Shown one piece after another: positions 61,348 to 64,000 of a stretch of 64,000 bases of DNA (position 1 is its first letter; each line of letters starts with the position of its first letter). The translations under genes were made by a program, and so were the position numbers. Under the pieces are notes generated by a model that was not told where the DNA came from, searched no databases, and was given only the letters and a program-made list of their open reading frames with translations. Source of the stretch: Nymphaea colorata (lineage: Eukaryota; Streptophyta; Magnoliopsida; Nymphaeales; Nymphaeaceae); contig NC_045142.1 in assembly GCF_008831285.2 (NCBI RefSeq), positions 11,796,716 to 11,860,715 on the forward strand, read 5' to 3'.

Positions 61348-63952
61348 TGTTTGCATCCCAAAAATTCATTGGATTTTGGAGTGCTCAAGAAAATATCTTT
61401 TTGTTTTGAAAATGAGAGAGAAAGGGACTCACCCGTCAGTACGAGGATCGACCATTCCCGGCGCTTTTACTGGGGGTAATCAATCCAATGGCTATGTCAA
61501 TTATTGAGTTGTGATTGTGATCATAAGCGATATTGAGTGAGTGTGAATGCATGAATGCATTGATCCTATATGATTAGAAAGAGAAATCATTCCTACCATC
61601 ACACACTTCTAAGATTTTTGTAATAAATATTTTTGATGAAAAGAGAAAAGTTTTTTAAAATGGAATGGGGTTGTAGACCCTCAAGCATGATTCCAACACT
61701 GGGTTATTACTTTGAGTATAAAGTCGGCAAATGTAAAAGATCTTTAAAGAAAAAATGTTCAAAAGAATGGAAAAGATGAAAGACTTTTATAAAGAGAAAT
61801 GTAGAGAAAGAGAGAGAGAGAAAGAGATAATGAAAATCAAAGATTTAAAAAAAAAAAAGATACATATTCATATATATGTATATATATATATATATATATA
61901 GAGATACATATATGAAAACTTGTGAAAATGAGATTTAAATCAAATAGAGAAGAGAATATCATTTTAGAAAGAGAGAGAAAGAGATTTAAAAGATAGAATA
62001 CATGTATACATATTTATATATACGTACACGAGAGTTTGTGAAAGTATGTTAAATCATAAAGAGAGGATGACAAAGAAAGATATTCATGTGCACGTATACG
62101 TATATAATATGTATATACACATATGTCTTTATGAGTATTAAAATCTAGAAATGACTTGAAAATAGCCGATTTCAATTTTTGATATAGGCCGAAGGGGAAC
62201 TTAGGCTCATGCAAAAACCTAAGTTAAGTCTCCAAGGCCGCATTAGAGAAGGTATTTGGTTTTGAACATCTTTTGAAAAACATGATTCTAAATATTTTTG
62301 TGTATGAATAAAACCACAAGTATTACAAGAAAATTGATTTCTCCCACAATTGAGTATGGAAGAAAATAAAAAATACATGAAATGGGGAATGACGAAGCAC
62401 TCATTAGGGTTTCTAATCGGGTGATTAAGAAATAAACTAAGCGTGATAATGACATGAAGATGTATTTTAACATGTACAAATTTGTGAAGGACTTTTTCGG
62501 GTTGGACAAGTCCCAACCTCAAAAATCAATAGAATTATGAAGAAATCCCAACCCCAAGCACTCATTTTCACCATGCATTTACTCATTTTTTAAGGAAATA
62601 TTAGAATATCAAGCATGAGTGATGAATGAAGACAATATAACAAGCATATTTTTGGAGATGAAATGAAGAAATGGAATTTATTCCGCCTTCCTCATACTCT
62701 CGATGTACTCAAGAGTAGCTCTTCATTCCGGATAAGAAATCATTTGAGGTTTCTTGCATGGCCATGGGGAAGTGACAAGAGGAAAAAAGAAATAGATGAA
62801 AACAAGAAGAAGATTGCATACCTCAAATATGAATGACAATGGAAATGAGCCCTCTCTTTTGAATGATCTCGGAGTCGCCTAAGATGAAGCTCCAAGATGA
62901 TGAACCACCACGAGATCTTTTTGTGCTCCTTTGAAGGATTGCAGCTTGATGAATCTTGCTCTCAAGAATGGAGAAGAAGAGAGAAATGGAAAGAGAAAGC
63001 TATGGAAAATCAAAAATTTGAAATGAGGAAGCTGGAGAGGTTCCTCCATGGTTGGCTCCTTTGAAGAGTTGTAGTTTGACGACTTGCTCCAAGTTGGAGA
63101 TGAAGAAGAAGAATGAGACAAAAAGTAGAAGAAGGAAAGAAGAGGAAGAGATTAAAAACTCTAAGTCCTCAAGTGAGAATGCACTAGAGCTTCTCCAAGG
63201 GCTAGCTCATTGCCCAAGAGGAAGGAAAGTGGAGGTTTTTATAGAGTTTTGGAGCCAAACTCAAATTTGTATTTTTTTTAATTTGACAAGATTTTCATGT
63301 AAATTTCAAATTATTTTGAAAAAGAAATGGGTTTGAAATGGGTATGATTATCCATTAGGCCCGAAAATCCATCTTTGAGGTGTAGGCAGGGCTACTGCCC
63401 ACTAAAAAGGTTCAAAATTTGACTTCTAACGATCAATTTTTGAAGAAAAAAATGAGATTTTTGAAGGAAAATTCACCCGCGCATGGCATGCGTGGTTGCG
63501 CGTGGCAACAACGTGCGGGCTGGGTCGTCAGCTGCACAACATGCTCTCATGCGCGACAGCACGTCGTGCGATGCGCAAAAGCTTTTTTTTAATATGCATA
63601 AAACTATTTTTTTGGTTTCAAATGGGTGGTCGACTTCGTTTTGAGTGACTCCGGACTCGTTTTAAATTTGGACTGGATTCAATTGTTCGCTGACGCGTTC
63701 TAGTGTGCGATTAAGGCTTAAAAACACTTTTTGGCATAAGAATGAGACCTTGAAACAAAGGCAGGTTCCATGCATGTGCGATGCTCAAATTTTGTCATTT
63801 TCAATTCGATTTCAAATTTTGAGTTTCAAATGTATGATTTGGATCTAAACTTGGGTTTAAAAATTCATTTTACATTGAATAGTTGCAAATTTGTTTTGGG
63901 TCTAGGATTAAATCTGAATACGGTAGTTTTTGAAAAATTTGGTGTGATAACA
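61348..63952 (+). mobile_element. 2.6-kb insertion with LTR-type ends, probably a solo LTR
   Basis: It starts TGTTTGCATC and ends GTGATAACA (TG..CA, short TGTT/AACA inverted ends). A perfect 5-bp target duplication CTGAA flanks it (61,343-61,347; 63,953-63,957). A2 has the uninterrupted site at 20,172-20,176. No primer site, polypurine tract, gag or pol is visible inside, so a single long LTR left after LTR-LTR recombination is the simplest reading; orientation is arbitrary. Inside are an AT run (about 61,870-61,900), GA-rich tracts, an imperfect duplication around 62,880-63,110 and a CpG-rich stretch at about 63,475-63,585. ORFs are simple-sequence translations. Confidence 0.85.
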
Positions 63953-64000
63953 CTGAAAAAGTAGAGAACCATCACACACAGCAAGATAGTGTTTAACGTG
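63953..64000. other. Start of the sequence that leads into the copia in A2, at the window edge
   Basis: Apart from a few changes this matches 20,172-20,220, the stretch that in A2 leads to the copia LTR and the copia-X' block. It is the anchor for predicting what lies to the right of the window. Confidence 0.8.

Noticed and set aside
62879-63336. Ser/Glu/Lys-rich ORFs on both strands in the 2.6-kb insertion
   Set aside because: They come from GA-rich low-complexity DNA inside an LTR-like insertion, with overlapping open frames on both strands.

Overview
This is nuclear DNA of a flowering plant: AT-rich, intron-containing, and dominated by decayed LTR retrotransposons whose primer sites match plant initiator-Met tRNA. 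I cannot name the species. There is one apparently complete protein-coding gene, a four-exon + strand gene at 55,331-61,028 (309 aa). It encodes a pinoresinol/lariciresinol-reductase-like (PLR-like) NADPH reductase of the isoflavone reductase/PCBER/NmrA family. Everything else is either a broken relative of this gene or transposon-derived.

Layout. (A1) 1-16,482: PLR promoter flank, a damaged exon 1 (2,024-2,322), then a composite transposon block called X here. X contains a copia gag remnant, a LINE remnant, a Ty3-type element with its long 3' LTR, and anonymous repeats. (A2) 16,483-37,857: PLR exon 3 (17,487-17,690) and exon 4 (19,796-19,962) of a pseudogene without exon 2. A minus-strand Ty1/copia remnant (about 20,500-24,480, carrying a nested solo TRIM LTR) follows, then a second, more diverged copy of X (X') and a short Ty3 integrase tail. 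(B) 37,858-52,886: promoter flank, an intact exon 1 (39,844-40,161), then a third X and tail. (C) 52,887-64,000: promoter flank with an extra segment of about 660 bp, the complete gene, a complete 456-bp TRIM in intron 3, a 2.6-kb solo-LTR-like insertion 3' of the gene, and at the very edge the start of the sequence that leads into the copia in A2.

Interpretation. The window reads as a tandem array whose ancestral unit was promoter-exon1-exon2-exon3-exon4-copia-X-tail. A1 and B share one deletion junction that fuses intron 1 to the copia gag, removing exons 2-4. A1 was later joined to the rear half of another unit (A2). C is the only unit with all exons. The right edge of the window should therefore lead into another copia-X block and perhaps a further gene copy. 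Paralogous empty sites in A2 prove two insertions in C (TRIM and solo LTR), each with a 5-bp target duplication.

Limits. All similarities were judged by eye. No alignment, database search or expression data was available, and transposon boundaries marked as approximate may be off by tens of bases.
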